A stretch of 64,000 bases of DNA from Polaribacter marinaquae (GTDB taxonomy: Bacteria; Bacteroidota; Bacteroidia; Flavobacteriales; Flavobacteriaceae), in NCBI RefSeq assembly GCF_038019025.1, contig NZ_CP150496.1, positions 2,310,001-2,374,000 on the forward strand. The letters are read 5' to 3'. Position numbers and translations under genes: made by a program. The stretch's first letter is position 1, and each line of letters starts with the position of its first letter. Positions 26,787-36,027 of the stretch are shown here, in pieces. The notes below the pieces were generated by a model. It was not told the origin of the DNA. It worked only from the letters and a program-made list of their open reading frames with translations, and did no database searches.

Positions 26787-27644
26787 TTATTTTTTACTTC
26801 TTATGCTTTCTATAATTACTGTCAATAAAATTAAGCTTCCGCCTATAAAAGTATTAAAATCTGGAATTTCATTAACAAAGAGATAAGCAATTATAATTCC
26901 GAAAATTGGTTGAACACTGCTTATTATACTTGCGGTAGATATAGAGAAGTGTTTAAAAGAATTTACCATCATAGTATGTCCGATTGCTGTAGTTAAAATA
27001 GCGACTAACATTAATAAAGGTAACTCACTTTTTAGGTTAGAAAAATCACCAAAAAATAGCACAGGTGTTAATAGAATAGTAACAATTATCATTTGATGAA
27101 ACATTAACATGCTGCTATTATACGTTTTTACATGCTTTTTTAACATTAAATTTCTTAAAGAATAGCAAAAAGCCGAAACAACCCCAAATAAAATACCTTG
27201 TAAGTAAGTATTTTCTAAAGAGAATTCTGGTACTAAAATAAACATACCTATTAATACTAAAGTTGCTAAAACAACATGAATTAAATTAAGTTTGCTTTTT
27301 GTAAAAAGAGGTTCTAGAAATGCTGTAATTACAGGAAAAGTATACATAGATAGCATACCTATGGCTACATTAGAAAGTTTTAAAGCATAAAAATAGGTTA
27401 CCCAATGTGCACCCATAAAAAAACCGACTAAAACTAAAGACAATCTATCTTTTTTAGATTTTAATTTTAGATCTATTTTTTTAAACTTACAAAAGCCATA
27501 GATAAAAACTGCAGCTAAAAAAGCTCTAAATAAAATAATAGCTTCTGCAGAAAGGTTTATATATTTTCCTAAAACACCAGAGGTACTTACAAATAGTGTT
27601 GCTAGTAATAAAAACGATAAGTTTTTTATGTAAGAATTCTCCAT
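26787..27644 (-). CDS. EamA/DMT-family transporter
   Basis: Inner-membrane protein of 285 residues with ten predicted transmembrane helices in two EamA halves (for example SVVSAFCYSLRNLMLKKHV at the start of the second, and SSVQPIFGIIIAYLF near the end). The family exports amino acids, nucleotides or other metabolites; substrate unknown. Its ATG overlaps the mfd stop codon by one base (TAATG), so it is translated from the mfd transcript. Confidence 0.85.
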   Translation of the reverse strand: MENSYIKNLSFLLLATLFVSTSGVLGKYINLSAEAIILFRAFLAAVFIYGFCKFKKIDLKLKSKKDRLSLVLVGFFMGAHWVTYFYALKLSNVAIGMLSMYTFPVITAFLEPLFTKSKLNLIHVVLATLVLIGMFILVPEFSLENTYLQGILFGVVSAFCYSLRNLMLKKHVKTYNSSMLMFHQMIIVTILLTPVLFFGDFSNLKSELPLLMLVAILTTAIGHTMMVNSFKHFSISTASIISSVQPIFGIIIAYLFVNEIPDFNTFIGGSLILLTVIIESIRSKK

Positions 27645-30600
27645 TAAATTTTTTGTAAAATATTTAATGCCGTTTTCACTGTATCTATTCTTATAAATGT
27701 TATTAGTAAACGCAAGCCGTTTTTAGTTTCTTTCTCTTTCATTACACAGCTTTTACTATTTTGTTGCACGTATTTGAGCATTCTAGAAAATGCATCTGTT
27801 TGATAAAAATCACTTTGCTGATTAGAAACAAAGTAACCAATCATTCGTTTTTGTTTTAAAATGATTTTTTCTAAACCAAGTTCTTTAGCTAACCATTTAA
27901 TTCTTACTGAATCTAATAAGTCTTCTACTTGCGTTGGTATTTCTCCGAATCTATCAATAATTTCAGATTCAAAAACTTGTAACTCTTCTTCTGTTTCTAA
28001 ATTACCTAATTTGTTATAAAGGGCTAACCTTTCTGTAATAGAATTAATATAATCATCTGGAAACAAAATTTCGAAATCTGTATCAATAGCAACTTCTTTT
28101 ACATATTCTTTAGGTTTCGAATTGTCTGTAGGGTACAATTCTTTAAATTCATTTTCTTTTAATTCTTCAATGGCTTCTTGTAGTATTTTCTGATAGGTGT
28201 CAAATCCAATATCATTAATAAATCCACTTTGTTCACCGCCTAATAAATCACCTGCACCACGAATTTCTAAATCTTTCATGGCAATGTTAATTCCGCTTCC
28301 TAAATCAGAAAATAAAACCAAGGCCTCTATACGTTTTCTAGCATCATCTGTCATCATGTGATAAGGTGGCGTAATAAAGTAACAAAATGCTTTTTTGTTA
28401 GATCTACCAACTCTACCACGCATTTGGTGTAAGTCAGATAATCCGAAGTTATTTGCGTTATTTATAAAAATTGTATTGGCATTAGGTACATCTAAACCAC
28501 TTTCTATAATGGTTGTAGAAACTAAAACATCAAAATCACCAGCCATAAAACCAAGCATTAATTGTTCGAGTTTTTTTCCTTCCATTTGGCCATGACCAAC
28601 AGCTATTTTAGCAGAAGGAACCAACCTTTGTAACAAACCAGCAACTTCTTTTATATTTTCGATTCTATTATGGATAAAGAAAACTTGTCCGCCTCGAGAA
28701 ACTTCATAAGAAATTGCATCACGAATAGTTTCTTCACCAAAACGAATAACATTACTTTCTATTGGATGTCTGTTTGGTGGAGGCGTTTTTATTACTGATA
28801 AATCTCTTGCAGCCATTAAACTAAATTGTAAAGTTCTAGGAATTGGAGTAGCGGTAAGAGTTAAAGTGTCTACATTTTCTTTTAAAGTTTTTAATTTGTC
28901 TTTTACAGCAACTCCAAACTTTTGTTCTTCATCAATAATTAAAAGTCCTAAATTTTTAAATTTAATTCTTTGATTTGTTAACTGATGCGTACCAATAATT
29001 ATATCAACAGAGCCATCGTTTACGCCATTAATTGCTTCAGTTTTTTGTTTTGCGGTTCTAAATCTATTTAAATAATCGATTCTTACAGGAAAATCTTTTA
29101 ACCTTTCTGAAAACGTTTTGTAATGTTGAAAAGCTAAAATAGTTGTAGGAACTAAAATTGCAACTTGTTTGCCATTATCTACAGCTTTAAAAGCTGCTCT
29201 TACTGCAACTTCTGTTTTACCAAAACCAACATCACCACAAACCAATCTATCCATTGGTTGTTCCTTCTCCATATCATTTTTTACATCTTGTGTTGCTGTA
29301 AATTGATCTGGTGTATCTTCATACATAAAACTACCTTCTAGTTCGTGTTGAATGTGCGTATCTGGACCAAAAGCAAAGCCTTTCTGTAGTTTTCTTTTTG
29401 CGTAAAGTTGTATTAAGTTAAAGGCAACGTGTTTAACCCTTGCTTTGGTTTTCTGTTTAATTTTTTTCCAAGCTCCAGAACCTAATTTGTATATTTTTGG
29501 AGCTTTACCATCTTTGCCATTAAACTTAGAAATTTTGTGTAACGAGTGAATACTAACATATAATATGTCTCTTTCACCATAAATTAGTTTAATAGCTTCT
29601 TGTTTTTTTCCTTGAACATCAATTTTTTGTAAACCACCAAATTTTCCAATTCCGTGATCCATGTGTGTCACATAATCACCAATTTCTAATTTATTTAATT
29701 CTTGAAGTGTAATTGCTTGTTTTTTTGCATAACCATTCTTTAATCTAAACTTATGGTAACGCTCAAAAATTTGATGATCTGTATAGCAGACTAACTTATT
29801 ATCAACATCAACAAAACCTTGGTATAAAGGAAAAACTATGGTCTCATAATGTACTTCTTTGTCAGAATCTGCAAAAATATCATGAAAACGTTTTGCTTGC
29901 TGTTCGTTGGCGCAAAAAATATAATTGGTAAAATCTGCTTTATGATATTCTTCTAAATTATCAATTAATAAATTAAACTGTTTGTTAAATGATGGCTGCG
30001 GAATCGTGTTAAACTCAATCGCAACCTCTTCTTTATTTTGATTGCCAAAATCTACCAAAGTAAAATCTTGTAACTGATTTTTTATAAAGTTACCATCACA
30101 AAATAATTCTGATGGTTTTGCATGTTTGATTTCCTTGGATAAATCATTAAAAGCATCTTCTGCTTTAGAGAAAAACTTGTCTAAATTGCCTGATAGTAAG
30201 TTTATATTTTTTGTGAATATTGCAGTTTTTGAAGGGATGTATTTTAAAAAACTTTCTCTGTTTTCTTGCAGAGTTTTATTTTCTACATTTGGCATTATAG
30301 AAACCTTTTTAAGCTTTTCTTTCGAAAGTTGAGTTTCTACGTCAAAAGATCTAATACTATCTATTTCATCACCAAAAAATTCTATTCGATAAGGTTCATC
30401 ATTAGAAAAAGAGAAAACATCTATTATACCACCTCTTACAGAGAAATCACCAGGTTCAGTAACAAAATCTACGCGCTTAAACTTATATTCAAACAAAACT
30501 TCATTTACAAAATCTAAAGATAAGTTTTCGCCAATAGTTACTTTTAATGTGTTTTTGTCTAATTCTTTTTTTGTAACTACTTTTTCGAAAAGAGCTGTAG

Positions 30601-30973
30601 GATATGTAACAATTACAGCAGGTTTTTTTCTAGAATTAATTCTATTTAAAACTTCAGAACGCAGTAAAACATTAGCATTATCTGTTTCTTCTATTTGATA
30701 AGGTCTTCTGTAAGAACCAGGATAAAAAAGTACGTTTTTGTCTCCTAAAAGTTGTTCTAAATCATTTAAATAATAGGCAGCTTCTTCTTTATCGTTAAAA
30801 ATTAAAAGATAAGGTTTGTCTGCTTTTTTAAAAGTTTCTGATATCACAAAAGACAACGAAGAACCCACCAAATTCGATATTTGAAAATGATTTTTTTCTT
30901 GTTTTAATTGTGCTACAATCTGCGATACACTCGCAGATGTTTGAAATTGATTTACAATATTCTGCTTGCTCAA
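27644..30973 (-). CDS. mfd: Transcription-repair coupling factor Mfd
   Basis: Cytoplasmic protein of 1109 residues. It displaces RNA polymerase stalled at DNA damage and recruits UvrAB. UvrB-like N-terminus (about 1-340), CarD-like RNA-polymerase interaction domain (about 430-490, GDYVTHMDHGIGKF), RecG-like helicase with Walker A CGDVGFGKTE (about 580), DEEQ box (about 681) and VGRSNKKA motif VI, and the C-terminal TRCF domain. The start must be TTG at 30973: no in-frame ATG lies upstream, and the -7 box is only 13 bp away. Confidence 0.93.
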   Translation of the reverse strand: MSKQNIVNQFQTSASVSQIVAQLKQEKNHFQISNLVGSSLSFVISETFKKADKPYLLIFNDKEEAAYYLNDLEQLLGDKNVLFYPGSYRRPYQIEETDNANVLLRSEVLNRINSRKKPAVIVTYPTALFEKVVTKKELDKNTLKVTIGENLSLDFVNEVLFEYKFKRVDFVTEPGDFSVRGGIIDVFSFSNDEPYRIEFFGDEIDSIRSFDVETQLSKEKLKKVSIMPNVENKTLQENRESFLKYIPSKTAIFTKNINLLSGNLDKFFSKAEDAFNDLSKEIKHAKPSELFCDGNFIKNQLQDFTLVDFGNQNKEEVAIEFNTIPQPSFNKQFNLLIDNLEEYHKADFTNYIFCANEQQAKRFHDIFADSDKEVHYETIVFPLYQGFVDVDNKLVCYTDHQIFERYHKFRLKNGYAKKQAITLQELNKLEIGDYVTHMDHGIGKFGGLQKIDVQGKKQEAIKLIYGERDILYVSIHSLHKISKFNGKDGKAPKIYKLGSGAWKKIKQKTKARVKHVAFNLIQLYAKRKLQKGFAFGPDTHIQHELEGSFMYEDTPDQFTATQDVKNDMEKEQPMDRLVCGDVGFGKTEVAVRAAFKAVDNGKQVAILVPTTILAFQHYKTFSERLKDFPVRIDYLNRFRTAKQKTEAINGVNDGSVDIIIGTHQLTNQRIKFKNLGLLIIDEEQKFGVAVKDKLKTLKENVDTLTLTATPIPRTLQFSLMAARDLSVIKTPPPNRHPIESNVIRFGEETIRDAISYEVSRGGQVFFIHNRIENIKEVAGLLQRLVPSAKIAVGHGQMEGKKLEQLMLGFMAGDFDVLVSTTIIESGLDVPNANTIFINNANNFGLSDLHQMRGRVGRSNKKAFCYFITPPYHMMTDDARKRIEALVLFSDLGSGINIAMKDLEIRGAGDLLGGEQSGFINDIGFDTYQKILQEAIEELKENEFKELYPTDNSKPKEYVKEVAIDTDFEILFPDDYINSITERLALYNKLGNLETEEELQVFESEIIDRFGEIPTQVEDLLDSVRIKWLAKELGLEKIILKQKRMIGYFVSNQQSDFYQTDAFSRMLKYVQQNSKSCVMKEKETKNGLRLLITFIRIDTVKTALNILQKI

Positions 30974-30986
30974 AGTAAAAGTTTTT

Positions 30987-30995
30987 GCAAATGTA
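30987..30995 (-). promoter_or_regulatory. -7 promoter box of mfd
   Basis: TACATTTGC on the minus strand, ending 13 bp before the TTG start of mfd, so the 5' leader would be only about 5-10 nt. Confidence 0.5.
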
Positions 30996-31027
30996 GTGCG
31001 TATATTAATAAAAACCCATTATCTATT

Positions 31028-31056
31028 TTGTTTTCTTAAACTTTGCGATATATTTG
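31028..31056 (+). promoter_or_regulatory. Promoter of the outer-membrane barrel gene
   Basis: TTG (31028-31030), 18-bp spacer, TATATTTG (31049-31056), 39 bp before the ATG at 31096. Confidence 0.6.
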
Positions 31057-31095
31057 TTAATAATGATGTGTAAATTATACTAACTACCTCAAATC

Positions 31096-31635
31096 ATGAA
31101 AAATATAACAGCAATTATAGTTTTATTGTTTGTACACACAATTAGCATAAATGCTCAGACAGAAAAACAACCTTGGACTGCAGGGGTAAGTTTTGCAGGT
31201 GCAAAATATTCTTTTGACGCAGGTAAAGTTGTTGGCGGGCAATTGGCTTATCAATCACCACGGTTTAATGTTTCTAAATATCTTTATAAAGGTTTAATTG
31301 CTGATGCAGCTGTTGCAACTGCTGTTGGAGATAACCAAAGTTATACAACTTTTGATGCTTCTTTAAGATACGATTTTGGTACTTCTCACGATAAAGTTGT
31401 ACCCTATATTTTAGTAGGAGGAAGTTTTATAAGTGCAATAAGAACGACACCAACAGCAAATTTTGGTGCGGGTTCTACATTTTGGTTTAATCAGAAATAT
31501 GGTTTAAACTTTCAATTAATGTATAAATTTTCTGAATCTAAATTCGAAAGTCAAAAATCTCATTTATATCCATCGGTTGGTTTGGTGTATAGTTTTGGAT
31601 ATAGATCATTAAACCCAAGAATTTGGAATGATTAA
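31096..31635 (+). CDS. Outer-membrane beta-barrel protein (OmpA N-terminal type)
   Basis: Protein of 179 residues: signal peptide ending at INAQ, then an eight-strand-like barrel. It is a paralogue of the N-terminal barrel of the OmpA-like protein at 40527: both start Q(D/T)E..(N/Q)PW, share KYL(Y/N)KG, DPY/VPY-(I/V)Y(L)xGG and WFNxxxGLNFQ. The periplasmic peptidoglycan-binding domain is absent, so it is a barrel only. Its 3' end overlaps the convergent thioredoxin-like gene by 4 bp. Confidence 0.75.
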   Translation: MKNITAIIVLLFVHTISINAQTEKQPWTAGVSFAGAKYSFDAGKVVGGQLAYQSPRFNVSKYLYKGLIADAAVATAVGDNQSYTTFDASLRYDFGTSHDKVVPYILVGGSFISAIRTTPTANFGAGSTFWFNQKYGLNFQLMYKFSESKFESQKSHLYPSVGLVYSFGYRSLNPRIWND

Positions 31636-32105
31636 AGCAGTTTTTCTAAAACTTTTCTGAATTTTTTAGAGTTATAAAAGCCAACTAATTGCGCATCAAT
31701 TTCTAAATTTGAGTTTAAAATAGTGGTTGTTGGATATGCAATTTTTTTATGATTCGTTGCAAGCGCTTTCGTAAGTTCATGAACGCCGGTATTAGATCCA
31801 GAAGGTAAATATTTAAAAATGTTACCTAAAAAACGTATGTCTTTTTTCTCTTCTCCGTTTAGTTTAATAAAATAGAAATGTTTGTTTAGTAGCGCAATAA
31901 CGTTGCTATTATTAAAAGTAGTTTGTTTCATTCCGAAGCAAATTTTGCACCAATCTGTATAATTAAATACGACAATTGGCTTTGGTGTCTGCTTCATTTT
32001 TTTTTCAACTTCTTTAAAAGTATAAGTTTTTAATAGTAGTCCTTTCTTTTGAGCAAAGCTAGAAATACATCCGAAGAAAACTAAAAGGATAAAATATTTT
32101 TTCAT
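31632..32105 (-). CDS. Thioredoxin-fold protein, exported
   Basis: Protein of 157 residues: signal peptide ending at SSFAQ, then a thioredoxin-like domain with FNYTDWCKICFGMKQTTF, a CxxC redox pair (WCKIC) in the DUF255/thioredoxin-7 style, and a cis-Pro region (YPTTTIL). It probably reduces or relays thiols in the periplasm. It begins 4 bp after the TonB receptor stop codon, so they are co-transcribed; a role in handling metal or Cys residues of that receptor (which has a CNVC motif) is inference. Confidence 0.8.
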   Translation of the reverse strand: MKKYFILLVFFGCISSFAQKKGLLLKTYTFKEVEKKMKQTPKPIVVFNYTDWCKICFGMKQTTFNNSNVIALLNKHFYFIKLNGEEKKDIRFLGNIFKYLPSGSNTGVHELTKALATNHKKIAYPTTTILNSNLEIDAQLVGFYNSKKFRKVLEKLL

Positions 32106-32109
32106 TGTT

Positions 32110-34353
32110 TTAAAAGAGTGTATATCGAACGCCTAAAAATAATCTTATGCCTTGATTTGAAGCATAAACATAACTTGGGTCGAATGCTAATTCTGGATTT
32201 TGTTCTGTGTCTATTCCTTTATCAAAAGGATTGCTAGCATTGTTAATACTGTTTGCTGCTGGTGTAAAATTTAATATATTTTTAATGCCTCCGTAAGTTT
32301 CCCAATTAGACGAAAACTTTTTTGTTAGCTGAATATTTTGAATACTAAACCAAGGTGAATTGGCATCTCTTGTGTCATTTTCTCCTAACAAAGGCAATCG
32401 CATTAGCCCGTAAACATTGCCTGTATAATCTAATGTGTAGTTGTTGTTAAATCGATAAGAAATAGACCAAACACCACTAAAAGATTCTGTTAATAATTGT
32501 CTTTTTTTAATGTTGTTTTCGGTAATAGAAACATCCATAAGTGTTGCACCGGCATTAATTGTTAGACCGTTTGTAAACGTAAAATCTGTATTTAAAGAAA
32601 TTCCTTTAGAAACCGAATGACCTTCTAGATTTGCATAGATAATTTTATTAGGATCAGTTTCGTAATCAGGTAAAATTCTATTGTTAAAATAAGTATAAAA
32701 AGCACTTGCATCTAACGTTATAAACGCATTTTCTGTATTTATTTTTTTCACAAAATTTATGTTTGCGTTCCAAGAAGTCTCAGGGTTTAATTCTCCGTCG
32801 AATTCTACTTCTCTCGCGCCAGTTAAAGCCGCATGATCTTCTGTAAAAACATTGGCAACTCTAAATCCGTTACCAACACTTGCTCTAAAAATGTTAGAAT
32901 TATCTTTAGAATTCCATTTGTAATTTACTCTTGGCGATACAATGTTTCCGTGTAAACTATTATAATCCCATCTTGCACCCAATAATAATTTATTTTGAGA
33001 ATTTAAAGAGACTTCATCTTGAACAAAAGCACCAGGTAAATGCGTAACAGACGGTTTGTTGGTAACACCATCTGTTTCTAAAGTTGCAAAAGTATTGTCT
33101 TCGTAATACGTGTATCTGTAAGCTAAACCAAATAAGAAATCGTGTTTTTTTGCAATTTTTTTATTGTAGATAAATTGTCCGAAACCTATTAATTGTTCTG
33201 CATTGTAACTGTCTGTGCCGTAAAAAGAATTCTGATAATGCCCATTTGCACTAAATTGAAAACTGATATCTTCGGATGTTGGTAGTTGATAAGTACCAAA
33301 AGTTTCCCATCTATTCGTGTAAATACTTTCGCCGTATTTAACATCTGTACCTCTAAATTCTTTTTCCCAATCTAATTCTCCTCCCCAACGATCTTCATAT
33401 ACAAATCGACCAGCAATTGTAAAGAGTTTTTCGCTTTCTCTTTCGATATTAATTTTGTTGAAAACAGAAATTCTATTTTGAAGTGTTAAATCTGTAAAAC
33501 CATCGTTGTTGTTATCAATTCTATTTTGGTAGTTAAAGTAGTTTACACCTAAAAGACCGGTTGTTTTCTCAGAAATATTATATTTTACACCAATGTCTGT
33601 ATTAATTTCTCCCCAAGAACTTCCTAATACATCAGTAGAAATAACAGGTGCATTGGATGTTTTTTTTGTGATTATATTTATGATTCCTCCAACGGCTTCA
33701 GAACCATATAATGTAGATGCAGGACCTTTAACAACTTCTACTCGTTCTATTAAAGCTTGCGGAATTCCGGTTAAACCATAAACAGTCGAAAGTCCACTAA
33801 CAATTGGCATTCCATCAATTAACACAAATGTATAAGGTCCCTCTAAACCATTTATGTGAATATCACCAGTATTGCAAACATTACAATTTAATTGAGGTCT
33901 TACACCGTTAACATTTTGAAGTGATTCGAAAATAGAAGGCGTAGGATTTTTTTTAAAAAAAGTTTTGCTGTAGACTTCTACAGGAACAGGACTGTTAGAT
34001 TTTGTTACAGGTCTTAAAGTTCCAGAAACTACAATTTCATCTAAATCATTGTTCTCGTTTAAGTCGAAATTTTTAATAATTGTAGATGCGTTTTTTACAT
34101 TTATTTTTGCAGATTTTGATTTAAAACCGATACTACTTGCTACTATTGTATAGATTCCATTTTCGATATTTTGTAATTCGAAAAAGCCGTTTTCATTAGA
34201 AGACGTTCCGATTTTTGTATTTTTTAAATATACATTTACATAAGGTAATGGCTTTCCGTTAGACGTAATTTTACCTTTAATAGAATTTAATTGTGCATTA
34301 GTAGTAAAAACACCTAAAATAAATAACAAGTAAAAATTTGCAAATATTTTCAT
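32110..34353 (-). CDS. TonB-dependent receptor, metal-regulated
   Basis: Protein of 747 residues: signal peptide ending TTNAQ, carboxypeptidase-like domain (about 22-100, KGKITSNGKPLPYVNVYLKN), plug (about 115-235) and beta barrel ending in FLGVRYTLF. The plug carries the unusual CNVCNTGDIHINGLEG, a CxxC just before the conserved plug motif, followed by VLIDGMPIVSG. It is transcribed divergently from a DtxR/MntR-type regulator across a perfect dyad that overlaps its promoter. It likely imports a metal or metal chelate; which one is not visible. Confidence 0.85.
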   Translation of the reverse strand: MKIFANFYLLFILGVFTTNAQLNSIKGKITSNGKPLPYVNVYLKNTKIGTSSNENGFFELQNIENGIYTIVASSIGFKSKSAKINVKNASTIIKNFDLNENNDLDEIVVSGTLRPVTKSNSPVPVEVYSKTFFKKNPTPSIFESLQNVNGVRPQLNCNVCNTGDIHINGLEGPYTFVLIDGMPIVSGLSTVYGLTGIPQALIERVEVVKGPASTLYGSEAVGGIINIITKKTSNAPVISTDVLGSSWGEINTDIGVKYNISEKTTGLLGVNYFNYQNRIDNNNDGFTDLTLQNRISVFNKINIERESEKLFTIAGRFVYEDRWGGELDWEKEFRGTDVKYGESIYTNRWETFGTYQLPTSEDISFQFSANGHYQNSFYGTDSYNAEQLIGFGQFIYNKKIAKKHDFLFGLAYRYTYYEDNTFATLETDGVTNKPSVTHLPGAFVQDEVSLNSQNKLLLGARWDYNSLHGNIVSPRVNYKWNSKDNSNIFRASVGNGFRVANVFTEDHAALTGAREVEFDGELNPETSWNANINFVKKINTENAFITLDASAFYTYFNNRILPDYETDPNKIIYANLEGHSVSKGISLNTDFTFTNGLTINAGATLMDVSITENNIKKRQLLTESFSGVWSISYRFNNNYTLDYTGNVYGLMRLPLLGENDTRDANSPWFSIQNIQLTKKFSSNWETYGGIKNILNFTPAANSINNASNPFDKGIDTEQNPELAFDPSYVYASNQGIRLFLGVRYTLF

Positions 34354-34374
34354 TATTGTAAATATATTTTTTTA

Positions 34375-34382
34375 CAAATATA
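34375..34382 (-). promoter_or_regulatory. -7 promoter box of the metal-cluster TonB receptor
   Basis: TATATTTG on the minus strand, 22 bp before the ATG at 34353. The operator dyad at 34388-34409 begins 6 bp upstream of it, between the -7 and -33 positions. Confidence 0.5.
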
Positions 34383-34387
34383 ACTTA

Positions 34388-34409
34388 ATTTTTAGACTTG
34401 TCTAAAAAT
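34388..34409. promoter_or_regulatory. Perfect dyad operator, probably for the DtxR/MntR-type regulator
   Basis: Arms TTTTTAGAC and GTCTAAAAA around a 2-bp centre, extending by one more A/T pair to 22 bp. A second half-site TGTCTAAA lies at 34443-34450. Location between two divergent promoters beside a DtxR-family gene supports autoregulation and repression of the receptor. Confidence 0.65.
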
Positions 34410-34433
34410 ATATTTTGATAAAAATAAAAAGTA

Positions 34434-34441
34434 TATATTTG
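34434..34441 (+). promoter_or_regulatory. -7 promoter box of the DtxR-ZIP operon
   Basis: TATATTTG, 18 bp before the ATG at 34460, with a TGTCTAAA half-operator right after it. Confidence 0.5.
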
Positions 34442-34459
34442 TTGTCTAAATAAAAATGA

Positions 34460-35116
34460 ATGTTTACCCTTTCTGAAGAAAATTATTTAAAAGCAATATA
34501 TCATTTAGAATTAGATGCTAATAAAGGTATTAGTACAAATGCTATTGCAGAAAAATTAGCTACAAAAGCTTCTTCTGTTACAGACATGGTTAAAAAACTA
34601 TCTGAAAAAGAAGTTGTTATCTATAAGAAGTACAAAGGGGTTACATTAACCGAGCTAGGAAAAACAATTGCAGCAAATGTTGTTAGAAAGCATAGGTTGT
34701 GGGAGGTTTTTTTAGTGGAAAAATTAAACTTTTCTTGGGATGAGGTGCATGATGTTGCAGAACAATTAGAGCATATAAAATCGGCTAAATTAATTGATCA
34801 ATTAGATAGTTTTTTAGGTTTTCCTACACACGATCCTCACGGAGATCCTATACCAGATAAAGATGGTAATTTAAAAACGATAGAGAAAAGTTTATTAGCT
34901 ACGTTATCTAAAAATGAAAGTGGTATTTGTGTTGGGGTTGATGATTCTTCATCAGAGTTTTTACAGTTTTTAGATAAAAAAGGAATAACATTGGGTAAGA
35001 AAATTACCATTATAGATAAAGAAGATTTCGATAATTCATTATCTATATTAATAGAAGATAAAAAACTAAATATTTCTAATAAAATAGCAAACAATTTATA
35101 CATTAAAAAAGCATGA
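34460..35116 (+). CDS. DtxR/MntR-family metal-dependent regulator
   Basis: Cytoplasmic repressor of 218 residues. Winged helix (about 1-65, ISTNAIAEKLATKASSVTDMVKKL), dimerisation and metal-binding domain with KHRLWEVFLVE and the cluster AEQLEH, whose ExxEH spacing is like manganese-type MntR rather than CxxEH of iron-type DtxR. However, the N-terminal MntR ligands are not conserved (ENYLK), so the metal is uncertain. A C-terminal SH3-like FeoA domain (about 145-218) is present, as in DtxR. It overlaps the ZIP gene by 4 bp (ATGA). Confidence 0.88.
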   Translation: MFTLSEENYLKAIYHLELDANKGISTNAIAEKLATKASSVTDMVKKLSEKEVVIYKKYKGVTLTELGKTIAANVVRKHRLWEVFLVEKLNFSWDEVHDVAEQLEHIKSAKLIDQLDSFLGFPTHDPHGDPIPDKDGNLKTIEKSLLATLSKNESGICVGVDDSSSEFLQFLDKKGITLGKKITIIDKEDFDNSLSILIEDKKLNISNKIANNLYIKKA

Positions 35117-35949
35117 GTACATTTGATCAATTAGTTAATTTTGGAAAAGAACATCCAATTTTAGCAGCGCTTTACGCATCATTATTTACTTGGGGTTTAA
35201 CTGCTGCAGGCGCCGCGTTAGTTTTCTTTTTTAAGAAAGCAAATAGGGCGGTTTTAGATGGTATGTTAGGTTTTACTGGTGGTGTTATGGTTGCGGCAAG
35301 TTTTTGGAGTTTGTTAGCGCCGGCTATAGAAAACAGTCCTGGAGAAGGTTTTGTAAAAGTTTTACCTGCGGCAGTTGGTTTTGGTTTAGGAGCTTTGTCT
35401 TTATTTGGTATGGATAAAATTTTACCACATTTACACATAAATTTTAAAGAAAGTGAAGCAGAAGGTGTAAAAACAGAATGGCATAAAACTACTTTATTGG
35501 TCTTGGCAATTACACTGCATAATATTCCAGAGGGTTTGGCAGTTGGTGTGCTTTTTGGTGCAGCATCTACGTTAGTTGGTGTAGAGCAAACCGAAATGAT
35601 TATAGCGGCAATTTCTTTAGCAATTGGTATCGGTATACAGAATTTTCCAGAAGGTTTTGCTGTTGCAATGCCTTTAAGAAGGCAAGGTGTAAGTAGGTTA
35701 AAAAGTTTTTGGTACGGACAAATGTCTGCAATTGTAGAACCCATTGCAGCGGTTTTAGGAGCCTTAGCTGTATCATTTTTTACACCGATTTTACCTTATG
35801 CGTTGGCATTTGCTGCAGGAGCAATGATTTTTGTTGTAGTAGAAGAAGTAATTCCAGAAACTCAAAGAGATAAATATACAGATATTGCTACACTTGGTTT
35901 TATAGGTGGTTTTATAGTAATGATGTCTTTAGATGTTGGTTTAGGTTAA
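35113..35949 (+). CDS. ZIP-family metal transporter
   Basis: Inner-membrane protein of 278 residues with eight predicted helices. The ZIP metal-site motifs are HNIPEGLAVGVLFG (helix 4) and IQNFPEGFAVAMPL (helix 5, His changed to Gln), plus FAAGAMIFVVVEEVIPE near the end. It moves Zn, Fe or Mn into the cytoplasm. It is translationally coupled to the upstream metalloregulator, so its expression is likely set by the same metal. Confidence 0.9.
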   Translation: MSTFDQLVNFGKEHPILAALYASLFTWGLTAAGAALVFFFKKANRAVLDGMLGFTGGVMVAASFWSLLAPAIENSPGEGFVKVLPAAVGFGLGALSLFGMDKILPHLHINFKESEAEGVKTEWHKTTLLVLAITLHNIPEGLAVGVLFGAASTLVGVEQTEMIIAAISLAIGIGIQNFPEGFAVAMPLRRQGVSRLKSFWYGQMSAIVEPIAAVLGALAVSFFTPILPYALAFAAGAMIFVVVEEVIPETQRDKYTDIATLGFIGGFIVMMSLDVGLG

Positions 35950-35974
35950 AATCTTTATCAAAAAATTTAATATT

Positions 35975-36005
35975 AAAAGCCAAACAATTTCTGTTTGGCT
36001 TTTTG
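35975..36005 (+). terminator. Rho-independent terminator after the ZIP gene
   Basis: Stem AGCCAAACA / TGTTTGGCT with a 5-base loop and A/T flanks ending in TTTTTG. Confidence 0.8.
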
Positions 36006-36027
36006 TATTTTGCAATAAAATTTCGCA

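Noticed and set aside
35172..35744. 190-codon open frame on the minus strand
   Set aside because: Lies entirely opposite the ZIP transporter and DtxR-coupled gene; Pro/Lys-rich antisense shadow without a recognisable family.
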